Assembly (NCBI GenBank): GCA_022113835.1
Contig: JAILWY010000012.1
Coordinates: 186,001-250,000 of the forward strand
Source: Atopsyche davidsoni
Taxonomy: Eukaryota > Arthropoda > Insecta > Trichoptera > Hydrobiosidae
Reading direction: 5' to 3'
DNA: 64,000 bases
The notes below the pieces were generated by a model. That model was given only the letters and a program-made list of their open reading frames with translations, had not been told where the DNA came from and did not search any database. The position numbers and the translations under genes are program-made. This document shows positions 1 to 11,558 of this stretch, piece by piece. Numbering within the stretch: position 1 is the stretch's first letter; each line of letters opens with the position of its first letter.

Positions 1-1766
1 TTCACATTTAGAACAAATTTTTATAGTTTTATTTTCGCTACAATAACCTATTTGACACGTCTTACATTGATAAGAATCTGAAGTAGATTTAGGAAATGTC
101 CCTTTCGTATTTATTCTTTCTTTTGGTTGTTTATGGGCTTCTCGAAAATCGGCGGCAAGTTCTACTGCTAACTGGAGTAAAAAATCTTGTCTCGAGATAT
201 TTTCTCCTGTCGTTTGCTTGTACAAAATCCAGGCATTTATGCCAGCTAAATCAAGGATACTGAAAATACTCGGAGAGGCCATCTGCGAGACTTAGATTTT
301 GTTGAAAAGCGTTCCATATCATCTCTATTTTGCTTCGCAATTATTGGTAATTCCCTTTTATTTGAGCGGATAGTTCCTACTAACGTAGTTTTTTTCACTA
401 GCAGTTGTGTTGCTAGGGATTTGCTTGTGAAGAAGTTGTCAGTTGTTACAGCTCTTCCGCAACCCGTAAATGGTTCCACGAGTTTGAATACAACATATTC
501 AGTGAGTGGTACTGAAGAGGGCCTAATTTCATCTTTTCCTAGATATGGAATTGCATTTATGATGTATTTGCTATCGACGTCCGATGCTAACCAAGATTTG
601 ATTCCAAATTTATCAGACTTGTTAGGCATGTATTGCATAAATACCTGTTCGTCTACACGTCTACAGTAATATTAGCATCCGGTTTATAACAGTTTTGGCT
701 GTTCTCAATGAATTTATTCCAAATCATAGATATTATGGCGAATTGGTCTGTTTTCAAAAGTTGGCTCCGTTCACTTTTTTATCAAAACGGATAAATTTGA
801 GAATTTCTGTATAAAAAAATAATTTTTGCTCATAGTTTCTGAGAAAATTTTAGATCCCCATATGTTATTCCACAAAAAAATAAACTTTCGAATTATTTGC
901 TCCATATGCATCCCATGCATATAAAATTGCAATAAATGCATCTAATTTCTCTTGAGATAAACTCCAATCGGTTCCTAATACTCTCTTTGCTTCTTCTATT
1001 GTGCATATTCTTATATGGTTCATAGCACGGTGGTCAATTATCAACGAAAATGCAGTTTTAACTTTACCCTTCATAATATGACGTTTTGCATATTCTGTGG
1101 GGCCTACTTCTTGCCTGAAAATGCTATGAAGTGATGATCTTCCAGATGTACCACCTATTTGTATTTCTTTCCAAACAGTTCCACCAATTGTAACATGCTG
1201 TTCATTTTTGTTTATATCTTTTCTTCAGAGTAATCTCACTTTTTTTGTCCACGACATATATTCACAATATTTTCCTCTTCATCGTAAGTAACTGTACATT
1301 CAAAGTCAAGTCATTCTAATAGATCATTTCCAACCTGTATATCTTCATTTTCACAAAAATCATCTTCATCAATTTCTGAAAACTCTTCGTCAATATTACT
1401 TATATCTTCTAAGAACTTGTAATCAATCTAAAATTTTAGTCACATTCTTGAATTTCTGATTCACAGTTATCTTGATTGAACTAACTACCCAACAGTCTTT
1501 GCAGAAATGTGCATCTAACTGAATGCAATATGTTGAAAACGCATGTACATCATAATTTCTGATCCGATAACCTTATAAAGCAATAAATTGTTCTCCCGGT
1601 CAAATGACCCCTTGTGGTAGCATAACTCAAAAATACACAATAAAAAATAAAAAAAAAATAGAATATTACTTGTGTTTAATAAATAGAAAAAGTCAATTAT
1701 ATGCGCATTTTCTATATCAAAGTACAAATAGGGTCATTTGACCCCCCGTGGTATGTTTAGTGTTAA
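1..1766 (-). pseudogene. piggyBac-type transposase remnant with one terminus
   Basis: Degenerate DDE transposase of the piggyBac family, read on the minus strand. An acidic N-terminal stretch lies near 1300-1430. A middle part at 865-1074 includes TIEEAKRVLGTDWSLSQEK. The catalytic part at 246-665 carries VDEQVF (first catalytic Asp) and TTDNFFTSKSL (second Asp). A Cys-rich tail near 1-90 has spacing CxxCxxxYC...CxxC, like the piggyBac C-terminal Cys-rich domain. Stops and frame changes separate the parts, so it is not a functional gene as it stands. The outer end is probably the TTAA at 1763-1766; reading inward on the minus strand gives CACTAAACATACC and then a GGTCAAATGACC palindrome. The other end lies left of the window. 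Confidence 0.8.
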
Positions 1767-1770
1767 ACCG

Positions 1771-1866
1771 TGGGTGGCCAACCTTTTTTAGCTGCCGGGC
1801 CAAATTAAGGAAATGAGATTTCCTACTGGGCCGTACAACAAAAATTCATTTAATATGTATAATAGG
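1771..1866. mobile_element. hAT-type MITE fragment
   Basis: A short stretch beginning GTGGGTGGCCAACC and followed by GCCGGGCC resembles the end of non-autonomous hAT elements. No second end or 8-bp target duplication was found, so it is at best a fragment lying between the piggyBac end and the mariner copy. Confidence 0.35.
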
Positions 1867-2922
1867 TATATAACTTAAAAACTGGAATTTGACACTAGAT
1901 ACCATCACTTGTGTATGCGGTGTAGCAAATCATTGATATACGTATCATTTTGAAGCTCTATTCATAAGCTGTCAAAATCAGTCAACAGTGTTTGATTTGC
2001 TTGTGCGCATCATATTTTTTTAAATGGTGGAAAATTTTGAAATATGGCGAAAAAAACAGCATTTTCAGGAAGTTTTGCTGAGTCACTTTTTTGTTAAGAA
2101 AACTACAGCTTAAAGTCATCGTTTGCTCATGGGATTGTATGGCGAACATGTTCTTGCGAAAACAGTGTTTTGAGAGGTTTCAACACTTTAAAAGTGGCGA
2201 TCTGACATCAAAGACAAAAACGGCCTGGACAGCCGAAAAGGTTTGAAGATGGAGACTCGTGTCAAACACAAGAAGAGCTTGCGGAATCATTGGGCCTGAC
2301 TCAAGCAGCCATTTTCAAGCGCCTAAAAGCATTGGGATTCATTCTGAAGCAAGGAAATTGGGTGCCATACGAATTGAACCCGAGAGACGTGAAAAGGCGA
2401 TTTTGGATGTCAGAATTGCTGCTTGAGCGTCATAAAAAGAAGTCGTCGAAGATACTCCATCTGTCTTGAAAACTTCTCTGTTCTTCAGTGAATCTTCTCT
2501 TATTTGGTCCAACGTTTTTACTATTTAACGCCATTTCTGTCTAACTAACCAACCACACGCTTTGCAAGCGTGTCGCGGACTGGCCGTCGCATCCTGCCCC
2601 ACATCCCTCCCCACATCACGCATTCACGCTCACGAGAATCCACGCGAAATCGACGTGCTCGCTATTTAAAATCATCTTAAATTTGTGATTGTTTGTTAAC
2701 ACAAAGAAATTGTCACGATAGATGAATCAATGTACTGAGATACTTCCATATATATGATATGATTTTCAATGGCGAAAAATATGTGTTTGGCAAAATCGCC
2801 AAACACTGCGGACTGATTTTGACAGAATAGAGTTTCAAAATGATACGTATATCAATGATTTGCTACAGCGCATACACAAGTGTTGGTATCTAGTGTCAAA
2901 TTCCAGTTTTTAAGTTATATAT
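1867..2922 (+). mobile_element. mariner element, internally deleted (copy A)
   Basis: The outer ends are long inverted repeats: TATATAACTTAAAAACTGG at the left and its complement at the right, continuing inward through matching blocks on both sides. Between them is the broken N-terminal part of a mariner transposase on the plus strand, with ATCACTGACG-like helix-turn-helix coding around 2040-2330 and readable residues NPRDVKRRFWMSELL near 2380-2420. The catalytic core is missing. Minus-strand sequence at 59231-60600 is a longer copy of the same family. This copy sits upstream of the lgd exon at 3064, so it probably lies inside an lgd intron. Confidence 0.82.
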
Positions 2923-3063
2923 ATTTTTATTCAAACTTAAAACATTAAATATCTTGAAACAAGAAATATATGACTTATTCCACTTTCATAATTATGAGCA
3001 CATATGAACTATTTGTTTACTTAGGACTAAAATCAGTATATCCCCTGAAACAAATTTTACTAG

Positions 3064-4548
3064 GAGAACTCTCTGAAGCTAAGGAATATCTAAGATGCGC
3101 AAAAGGACTCGATCCCCTCATTGAAGCGGCTAAAGGAGGACTACCTGTGGATCTTGCTACAGTTCCTCTGCCACCTCAAGCCAAACAAGAGCTCGAAGAA
3201 AGGTAAGCAAGCTCTTAAAGCAAATTAAAAAATGATGCAAAGACTAATAGATTTTTATAAAATATTTTTGTCACAAAGTTACGACATCGTCACAGTTGAG
3301 GATTGTGATCCATCAGAAGAAGGTCCCGGCATGGTAACAGCACGACTGGAGGAGCAGTTGAATTCCCAGCTAAAGATGTGTATGGAGACGCGTGACCATC
3401 TCAAGGCACTGGGGGATGTGGCCGGTGGTAACAGATTTGAGCACCTAGCACTCACGGTTAAGCAAGACCTGGACGTAGTACGAATGGCAAAGCGGTATGG
3501 GTCATTTCACAATATATTATTTAATAATTGAGTAACTGATTATTTTATACATTGTTACTTGCAGATTAGGTACACATTCTCTGAAGTTCCACTATGAAAG
3601 TAAAAAATTTTCAGTGGTGCAGTGCTGCACTGACCTTGGAGATAATGATGTGGAGCTATCTATTGTGAGGGGGATAAGCTACACTGTGGCTAATCCCAAG
3701 GAAATAGACACTTATGTCAAGTTTGAATTCCCCTACCCACAGGTATCAGCACTGGAACCATATGTTTATCAATTAAAAATGCATAATTGACATCCATAAT
3801 TTTTTTTATTTTCAAATACAGGAAGAACCGGTGCGAGACAAGACACCTTTAGTAAAGGACACCAATAGCCCTGAGTATAATTCAGTTTTCACCCTTCCTA
3901 TAAACAGAGCAGCACGACCCTGCATTAAAATATTTAAAAGACATGCTGTGAAGTTTGAAGTGTATTCACGTGGGTAAGATATTTAACAGTATGCAGCTTG
4001 ATATGCACGCGATGGTGGTGGCTGTATATTTATTTCACAGATTGTATTCATTTTGTAGTTTATTTTCATGCATGTGCTTGAATCCATAAAATATCACAAA
4101 TATTAACAATCATGTGCCACCGGCCACCGTATTAATGTTAGAGTGCATATGTATATTTGGTAGGTGTTGCGGTCGACCCTGCAGTTGCCCCTTCCCTTTT
4201 TTCAGTGGCCTCTTCACACGAGACTCCGTTATTGGCACAGTCAATGTTAAACTACAGCCCCTTGAGACTCAAACCATTCTGCACGATTCTTTTGATGTAA
4301 GTAATGTTTGGACTTTGTTAAACTCAAATTATTTCATCAGATGAGAAAGTGTTAACTTTAACTGATCCAACTGAATATAATTGGATTGTATGTAATATGG
4401 CTCTGTAATGTATGATTATTGATTCCAGTTGATGGACGGACGCAAGACAGTGGGTGGGAAACTAGAAATAAAAATAAGAGTCCGACATCCCTTATTAGCC
4501 AAACAAGTGGAACAAAAAACACAAAAATGGCTTGTAATAGATCATTAG
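3064..4548 (+). CDS. lgd: CC2D1/lethal(2)giant discs orthologue, last six coding exons (5' partial)
   Basis: Coiled-coil and C2 domain protein of the CC2D1 family. Known members bind the ESCRT-III subunit CHMP4/Shrub through DM14 repeats and act in endosomal sorting and Notch control. Exons inferred from GT/AG borders with matching phase: 3064-3202, 3279-3494, 3565-3742, 3822-3973, 4206-4296 and 4429-4548 (stop TAG 4546-4548). The first exon holds the end of a DM14 repeat (AKGLDPLIEAAKGGLPVDL, then PPQAK). The second has the RLEEQL...GDVAGGNRFEHLAL linker. Exons 3-6 form the C2 domain, with VQCCTDLGDNDVELSI, KDTNSPEYNSVF, RDSVIGTVNVKL and the family ending HPLLAKQVEQ...KWLVIDH. All junctions keep the frame. 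Upstream exons are outside the window or beyond the mariner-bearing intron. No disabling change was seen. Confidence 0.93.
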
Positions 4549-4948
4549 GAAAGCAAGTAATTTCCATAATTTATATAATTGCCAACTTATAATGTCTACA
4601 TAATACACAAAAATATTTAAACAACTATATAACATGCGAATTTCATACTGCCAAGGTCCAAAACAAAAAATAGCAAATTCCGGGTAGTTTCCTTTGTGCT
4701 GGGTGAAATTTTCAGTATTTGAGCTTGGTAGGTTGACATACGTGAATGAAAATCTATGAAAAGGAATGAAAACCTTAAGCAGCCCAACACCCAAGAAACC
4801 AAATCAACTCATAACCTATGCATAGCATACGCGTTTATTAATGTAATTCATGCTTTCAATTTTATTTATTAATCAATTGATGTAGTTAAGTCAATATCTT
4901 ATACTGCCTGGTATTTATTTAATACTTGTGAAACTGAAGTGCCTATTG

Positions 4949-4954
4949 AATAAA
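4949..4954 (+). terminator. polyadenylation signal of lgd
   Basis: An AATAAA hexamer lies about 400 bases past the lgd stop, followed within 25 bases by a GT/T-rich stretch (TTTTGTGTTTTTTTTA). This is the first canonical signal after the stop in a suitable setting. Confidence 0.6.
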
Positions 4955-5693
4955 AATTATTTCTTATATTTTGTGTTTTTTTTATTTTATCAATAATACA
5001 GAATAATACAACATTAATAAATAGTGAAAACAATAGCTTCACAACAGACAATAGAACAGATTTATAAATATATTGTAATTATTGGTAAAAATATATTACA
5101 AAAATAAGGAGTTGTATGGTTGTAACAGAGTGAAACCCTATCTCATAGTAACAGCTTACAATCATTGTAAACCATAGGAAAAAAAATACTAATGCCTGTT
5201 GCATTTTTCATAGAGGACATGCTGTTAGCAGATTTTTTTTTATCTCCTACAAATTTCCAAAACATTTTCAGTTCAAGCTTAAATTGGATTCAAAAGTGTT
5301 GAAGGATCACGGCGGAAGGACGAAAGAAAAAACTATATTTGTTTGCTTGTTTTAATTATAAAGAACAATACCGTGCACAGCGCACGTGGTGAGAATTAGT
5401 ACTTCACTGACTGCACTGCGCGCTCTCTGCTGCGCAAGCCCGGAAGTATAACCTTGTTGCCATACTACTAAAAAGGTGTGAGTGTGATCAAGAGACAACA
5501 ACAAAAAGAATTTAAATATTTCCTGTAGGCTTTTTCAACAGTGTAAAGAAACAATTAATATTCCAGAATTTGCTTATTAAATTTCCATTTAGAGTGAATT
5601 GCATATTTTAATCTATTTTGGTAATAGCTTGAAATAGTCAGTATACACTCACTAAAGGCATCATATATTACATTAAAATGACTTCCAAGTACC
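4955..5693. other. AT-rich intergenic stretch
   Basis: No open frame, splice-consistent exon or terminal repeat could be supported here. It lies between the lgd polyadenylation signal and the hAT MITE at 5702. Confidence 0.5.
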
Positions 5694-5701
5694 ATTTAAA
5701 T

Positions 5702-6311
5702 CAGTGGTTCCCAAAGTAGTCCCTACGGACCCCAAGGAGTCCTTGGGATCATTCAGGGGGTCCTTAGAAAATTAAAATTGATTTGGGGGTCCCTGAACAA
5801 CGTCAGGGGGTTCGCGTAAGGCTTAATATAAAATAAAAAAATTGTGACACATTTTTATTAATATGTAAATTAAAATAAATAACAATGAATACATTATTAG
5901 CGATTTTTACGTCCTAAGTAAAATATAAATATAGACAGGCGCATAAAATACAAGTAATAACAGGCATCGCGGTGAGTCAGGTAAGTTAATACAGGAACGC
6001 AATAGAGTCGATATTTGCACCAACTAGTCTATAATATGAATTTATGTAGTTTTTCACCCAGGGTCTATAGGCAAGTTTTAACTATGAAAGGGGGTCCATG
6101 GGCAAGTTTTGACTATGAAAGAGGGTCCGTAGGCAAGTTTTGACTATGAAAGGGGGTCTGTGGGCAAGTTTTGACTATGAAAGGGGATCCGTGGGCAAGT
6201 TTTGACTACGAAAGGAGGTCTGTGGGCAAGTTTTGAACATGAAAGGGGGTCCGTGGGCAAGTTTTAACTATGAAAAGGGGTCCGTGGGCCAAAAGAGCTT
6301 GGGAGCCCCTG
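5702..6311. mobile_element. hAT MITE with 8-bp target duplication
   Basis: A non-autonomous hAT element. The ends are CAGTGGTTCCCAAAG and, at the right, CTTGGGAGCCCCTG. It is flanked by a perfect 8-bp duplication ATTTAAAT (5694-5701 and 6312-6319), the target size typical of hAT elements. There is no transposase. The interior carries a tandem array, annotated separately. Confidence 0.88.
6061..6290 (+). repeat. 31-bp tandem repeat, about seven copies, inside the hAT MITE
   Basis: The unit is close to GGGTCCGTGGGCAAG followed by TTTTGACTATGAAAGG. Seven copies differ by a few substitutions, followed by a partial eighth. The unit resembles the subterminal sequence of the MITE, so the array probably grew by duplication of an end. 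Confidence 0.85.
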
Positions 6312-6741
6312 ATTTAAATAAATGCTTCTGCAATCACAATTATGTATCGATTCCTAAAAGTGAATATAATCCTATTCATGTCTCCATATACTTGCTAGGT
6401 TAATGCACACATTTTTTTATATAAGCACGGCATTTTGTTTTCAATTGGTATTTTATCACATTTTGTATCATTCCCACTAAAACAAAGCTCAACTTGCCTA
6501 ATCAGGTTGGTTAAATTTTCTCTGACCTATCCACTTTTCAACCTATCAAAGCTTACTACCTTTGGCAAAGTGTTTCTTTATTTTAAATCAAAAGCATGTT
6601 AAGTAATGCCCTCGCATTTAATTTAATTGGCACTTGCCAGGTCTCGTTGACTATTACAAAGTGCTAGAGAGATAGGCAATCATTGAAATTGGGCCTATGA
6701 GAAATTTGTTTTTTCCAAAAAATATCAAACCATTGTAAATA

Positions 6742-8175
6742 CACCTATACCTCGCTTTACGGCCTAGATACGTTCCACGAAACTTGGCCGCAAAGCGAAA
6801 AGCCGTATAAGGAATCAATTATTCTAATACAAATTCAATGGGATCGGTTCCAAATTTGTAACACTTTTTACACATTCTGGCCATGTTTTTTTCCAAACAT
6901 GGTTCATTGTTGTTAATTTTAATTCCTTCCATGATTCACTGATGCTGTGAACAGCATCCTTGATGTTATAGTTTTTCCAAAATGTTTTAATTGAAGCTTT
7001 ACCATCAGTTTCCCTTATAAGTTGTCGGAAAGTTTGGCGTAGGTAATATGCCTTAAAAGTGGCTATTGCACCCTGATCCATTGGTTGGATCAGAGCGGTT
7101 GTATTTTTCGGAAGGTACTCAATCATGACATCTTCAGATAGCTCGGATAAATTAGTAGGATACCCTGGTGCATTATCCAAAATTAGCAAAGCCTTGTTGG
7201 TTAAGTTATTGTCTCGCAAATATTTTTTCACTTCTGTACAAAAGTGATTTTTGAACCAATCCTCAAAAGTAGCTTTATTCATCCAAGCTTTCTTGTCGGA
7301 TTTCCATATGACGGGTAATTGATTTTTATTTAATCCTTTAAGAGGCCTTGGATTTTCAGACAAATATATTAAAAGTGGTTTTAGTTTAAAATCACCCGCG
7401 GCATTTGCACCAAGTAGCAATGTTAATCGTTCTTTAGACACCTTATAACCAGGCGCAGATTTTTCGGTTTTTGAAATGTACGTGCGATCAGGCATTCGCT
7501 TCCAATAAAGCCCTGTTTCGCCTACGGTAAACACTTGTTCAGGTTTATAACCACCTCTTTCAATAATTCCCTTTAAAATGTTGGGATATTCCTAAGATGC
7601 GGCCTCATCGGCGCCAGCTGCTTCACCTTTAATTTTCAAATTATGCAAATTAAATCTATTTTTAAATTTTTCAAACCATCCTTGACTTGCTTGGAATGTG
7701 ACATCTTCAGCAGATTCATCGGTATCTCCATTCTTCAAATTTTCGAAAATACTTAAAGCTTTTTCCTGGATAATCATTTGACTCATTGGCATTCTCCGTT
7801 TGTTATTGTCCTCAATCCATATAATCAATAGTTAAAATAAGTTTAATAAAAAAATACACATTAAAAAAAAATTATTTGTACATACATACATATGTACTTA
7901 CGAACCAAAAATGTCCCTAATTATTTCCAATTTTTCCAGTTAATGTGTAACAATCAGTAATAAATATGTACATAAACACTCACAGACAAGTCTAAACCAG
8001 CCGCTCTATGAGCACACACTGAATAACGCTCGTAAACAAAATAACATCGTAAAAAAGTTTTTTTTGCTGTTATAGCGAAACATTTTAGGCCGTATATCGA
8101 AAACGTGCCTTAATTGAAAAGGGCCGTTATAGCGAAAGGCCGTATAACGAGCGGCCGTATAGCGAGGTATGGGTG
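6742..8175 (-). mobile_element. Tigger/pogo-like DNA transposon
   Basis: Terminal inverted repeats CACCTATACCTCGC at the left and GCGAGGTATGGGTG at the right, each bordered by TA (6740-6741 and 8176-8177), as expected for Tc1/mariner/pogo elements. Inner copies of the motif GGCCGTATAGCG lie just inside the right end. The element encodes a minus-strand transposase, annotated separately. Confidence 0.85.
6824..7828 (-). pseudogene. Tigger transposase (CENP-B/DDE_1 type), interrupted
   Basis: The part at 7592-7828 is the end of the DNA-binding region (SQGWFEKFKNRFNLHNLKIKGE), then an in-frame stop at 7592-7594. The same frame continues as the DDE_1 catalytic region, including GETGLYWKRMP, LLILDNAPGYP and EYLPKNTTALIQPMDQGAI. 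In known Tigger proteins the first motif is normally DET, so the first catalytic Asp appears as Gly here. The second (LDN) and third (PMDQG) are kept. The N-terminal helix-turn-helix is missing. One stop plus a lost catalytic residue indicate a dead copy. Confidence 0.85.
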
Positions 8176-8177
8176 TA

Positions 8178-8517
8178 TTCAATAATAATTCCATTTTAAT
8201 ATTTTAAATAAAATGCTTTTGTTTTTTTATTTATTTGAAAGGCTACAATGCCGGTCATCAATAAAATTAAACATGTGTAAAATGGAGTATTTTATTTAAA
8301 ATGTATCAAAATGAGGTTAGAATTAATATTTGGCAACCTCCGATATTACACACTGGTAACCCAACATTTCCGTCATATTGACATTAGATAAAAATTATAA
8401 GTATACAAAGGAAACCAGAAGTATTTATTATATTGCGTAATTTTTATTCTTAAGAACGACACTCATTAATAACTTGATTTAGATTCAAATATTAAATAAC
8501 CACTGCCGAGCAATGCA
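8178..8517. other. AT-rich spacer with a fragment of a dispersed repeat
   Basis: Near 8185-8225 the sequence TTCCATTTTAATATTTT followed by AATAAAATGCTTTTG resembles the dispersed family seen at 30211, 56951 and 62631. Nothing else was recognised. Confidence 0.4.
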
Positions 8518-8799
8518 ATGGAGACGAAAGAGTTGGTCACTGCACTTAAATGGAGACAAAAACGATTTAGGGATGCTGCTATCGAGGCTTCAGTGAAAGG
8601 TAGATATGATAGAAAATATATTCAGCTTATTTATGTTTAAATCGAGAACAATTGTTTTATTTTCTAGGAAATTTCGAGATTGCAAAACTATATTTGGAAT
8701 ACGCCAATGGATTTGATACATTTATTGGCGCTGTAACATGTGGCCTCCCAATACAATTAGAAGACCTGCCAGTTCCTCCACATGTTAAAGAGGAGTAAA
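8518..8799 (+). CDS. candidate small gene with a single DM14 repeat
   Basis: A start at 8518 opens an exon to 8599 (donor GTAGAT). An intron of 68 bases ends in TTTTCTAG, and a second exon starts at 8668. The joined frame reads METKELVTALKWRQKRF, then AAIEASVKGNFEIAKLYLEYA, then GFDTFIGAVTCGLP and LEDLPVPP. This is the DM14 pattern of two helices and a closing LP.PP, as in CC2D1/lgd. The frame ends at TAA 8797-8799, or the exon may be spliced onward at GTTAAA or GTAAAC to an exon at 8921-8957 (VLPPDALSDQWQ in one frame). An in-frame stop at 8497 supports the start. It follows lgd on the same strand, so it may be a partial duplicate or a separate DM14 gene. The function is unknown. Confidence 0.55.
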
Positions 8800-9295
8800 C
8801 AGTTAGTGAAAGAATCATCTTTGTTCATCAATCATTCGTACATGAATCATAGCTGCAATATTGACATGCTGTATGTCTCGAGAATTGCGCTTGTATGTGG
8901 AAATGATGATATTCTTGTAGGTTCTTCCACCTGATGCTTTATCTGATCAATGGCAAGGTTTTTTTATACTTCAAAACAGATACCACTATAGAAAGACTCA
9001 CAAGACATTACCTGCAATAGGAATTTATCAGGCATGACATTTGTAAATAATGTTTATTTTGATTCAATAATAAGTGCAGGTACTAATTTTAAGTACCATA
9101 CTTAATATTTTCATAATTCTAATGAATTTGTTCTATCATTATCGTATTGTAAATTCTTCCCGTTACTATTTACCCTATATTGACTTCAAGTGTATAAAAT
9201 ATACATATAAAAAATAAATATATATTTAAATAATATAAATTATTGAATTTCAAAACAATTTATATCCCACGCCAGAACAGGGAAAATCAGCCTTA

Positions 9296-9640
9296 AAACC
9301 AGTGCTTCGCAGCCCTTTTCAGGGCTCTTAGCTTGTGAGCAGTAAATACTTAATCTGTGCTTCAAATTATTAAACCTGTGTTCAGTAATTTAAGACACGC
9401 AATAAATCAGTAATTCAGTGCTGTAAATTCAGTGTACAGAAAAAAATAAATACGTGAAAGTGTAGTGCAGTATTCCGTTCCTGAGTGCATTGCAACCCTT
9501 TTCAGAGCTCTTAGCTTGTGAGCAGTAAATACTTAATATACCATAACCTATGATCAGTAATTTAGTACACGCAATAAATCAGTAATTCAGTGTACAGAAA
9601 AAAATTAATACGCTGAAGTGTGGTGCAGTATTCCGTTACA
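9296..9640 (+). repeat. two tandem copies of about 190 bp in the 5' UTR of the Jockey-like element
   Basis: Both copies contain GCAGTATTCCGTT, CAGGGCTCTTAGCTTGTGAG (or AGAGCTCTTAGC) and ACACGCAATAAATCAGTAA in the same order. The second copy has a short deletion. Stacked 5' units of this kind carry promoters in several non-LTR elements; that role is inferred here. Confidence 0.7.
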
Positions 9641-9766
9641 ACGGGTAACAATACCACCGGTCGTGTGCAGCGTACACATCTACAGACAGTGCTCCGCAGT
9701 ACTCCGTACCATCGGGTAACAATACCATCAGTCATTTCTGAAAATTAATACCTACCGTCTATCAAC

Positions 9767-11172
9767 ATGGCCGGCCTCCACGTTAACCTCGCAGCCAAAG
9801 AAAAGTGGGAAAATAATCTCTTACCCACACAACGGTGCGAAAACAACCTCCCACCCGCACAACAGAGCGAAAATAATCTCCTACCCGCACAACGGTGCAA
9901 CTCAATACCGCCTTCTCTCGTAGACGTGATCAACGAGAGCACTCTGATATCAACAAACAATAGCTTACTTCACCTGGAGAGGAAATCCTTCGCAAATGGA
10001 CTCAAAGCTAGGGAAGTGGGTGACCTCTTCAAAATTTTCAGGAGAATGCTTGCAGAACAAGCATCTCACCAACCCACCCCGCCCTCCTCTAATGACAAAG
10101 ACATCAGCCACCCGCACCGCGCCACGCGGACGCCAGCACAACTTCGCTGCTTAGCACCCAGCTCCCACTCTCTGCCTAGTGCAAAGAGGCAGAGAACAAC
10201 TGCCACGGCAACGTCAAATCGGTTTGCCCCCCTCTCTCCCCCTGATGACCAGGAAGAAGACCAAAACGACACCGAACCCATGAAGGCAGAAGCCTCCCAA
10301 CCCCGTAAAACTCAAAAAAAAGGGCTACCGCCAAAAAATCCCCCCGATCGTGCTATCAGACCCGACCACAGCGATGACCACCATCGCCAAGCTCAAAGCG
10401 GGTCAATCCAAAATTGCCAAGGCGATCTCCAAACGCGGGAATGTACGCTTTTTCCCAGAAACCGCCTCAGACTACCGCACCATCCGCAGAATCCTAAACG
10501 ACCAGGAAACGGCATACTACACCTACCAGCTTCAAGAGGACAAACTCATAAAGGTTGTCATAAGGGGTCTCCTCCTAGGCACCAATATTCAAGACATCGA
10601 GGAACTCCTGAAGGAATTCCCAATCAAAAGCGCAAACACAATAAGGGCAGGAAAGAACCGTAAAGAAACCTCCCTGGTCCTCATCCAAGCTTCAAAAAAT
10701 AAAAAGGGGGAAAAGCCTCTTCCACCTTAAAAGGCTAGGTCATTTCGTAGTCACAATAGAGCCCCTAAGAAGAACAGCCAGCATCGGAGAGTGCCATCGA
10801 TGCCAGAAATTCGCACATTCTGCAGCCTGCTGCAAAAACCCGCCAAAGTGTGTACAATGTGCAGGCGACCACCTCACCGCCTTGTGCAAAAAAGTCCCGT
10901 CCACGCCAGCCAAATGCACAAACTTCCAGGAACCGCATACGGCAAATTTCAAGGGCTGCGAGAAATTCCCCAAGCGCGCCCCCACAACCCAACGTACCCA
11001 CGCCTGCGTTAACAGGCCAGCAACCACAAACCTCATCTACATCACAAGCCACGCCAGCTCTCCGGACCATCCAAGCCGCCCAGGCCCCCCTGTCTCGCCC
11101 GACACACCCGTCCATCCCGGCCGCCATGGCAGCCACGCCCGCTCAGGCCACCTAGCCCACCCCACTGTCTGA
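9767..11172 (+). pseudogene. gag-like ORF1 of the Jockey-like element, frameshifted
   Basis: The ORF starts MAGLHVNLAAKEKWENNL and carries three short NNLLP-containing repeats. After about 10350 the coding shifts by one base into another frame: ASDYRTIRRILNDQETAYYTY and EDKLIKVVIRGLL, which is the pre-zinc-knuckle gag domain of Jockey elements. After a further break come zinc knuckles: CHRCQKFAHSAACC (CX2CX4HX4C), CVQCAGDHLTALC, and a third, CTNFQEPHTANFKGC, where the second Cys is Phe. The frame changes suggest decay. Confidence 0.75.
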
Positions 11173-11558
11173 CACAACCTGATTGCGCTTGCAATGGAGG
11201 CCCTCCAGAAACTCATGCTCGAAGAAGAAGAAAATTAGGGACATTGTAGCGATGATCCCAAGGCTCGTGTCAATCCTCCTCGCCCCTTAAATAGCGCTCC
11301 CACGCAAATATCTGCGGACTTACCGTCCGCAGATCTTTCAGATTCATCTGGAATGCCAATGGATCCTCAATCAACACCCTCTTCGAGTTCAACCTCGAGG
11401 ACTGCCTCCACAAAAAAAGGCTAACCCCCCCCCCCCCCCTCCGACCCAATCCCAAACACAACCCCACGGTGACACAAGTTACCCAGTGATTATGAAGGCG
11501 CTGAAGGAAAATCTTCCTGTTCAGCCGATGAAGCCAAATACACTAGACTAGACCTCAG

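Larger units (their letters stand above)
9290..11440 (+). mobile_element. Jockey-clade-like non-LTR retrotransposon, 3' truncated
   Basis: A 5' untranslated region with tandem copies (about 9296-9640) is followed by a gag-like ORF, zinc knuckles and the start of an endonuclease ORF. Near 11345-11422 the reading FIWNANG...INTLFEFNLEDCL matches the opening of AP-type endonucleases in Jockey elements. It then stops at a run of C (11424-11439), and no reverse transcriptase follows. The exact borders are uncertain. Confidence 0.7.

Noticed and set aside
9767..10663. 298-residue open frame as one host protein
   Set aside because: The first part is gag-like and the second part is an out-of-frame reading of the gag domain found in the next frame, so it is a frameshifted retrotransposon.
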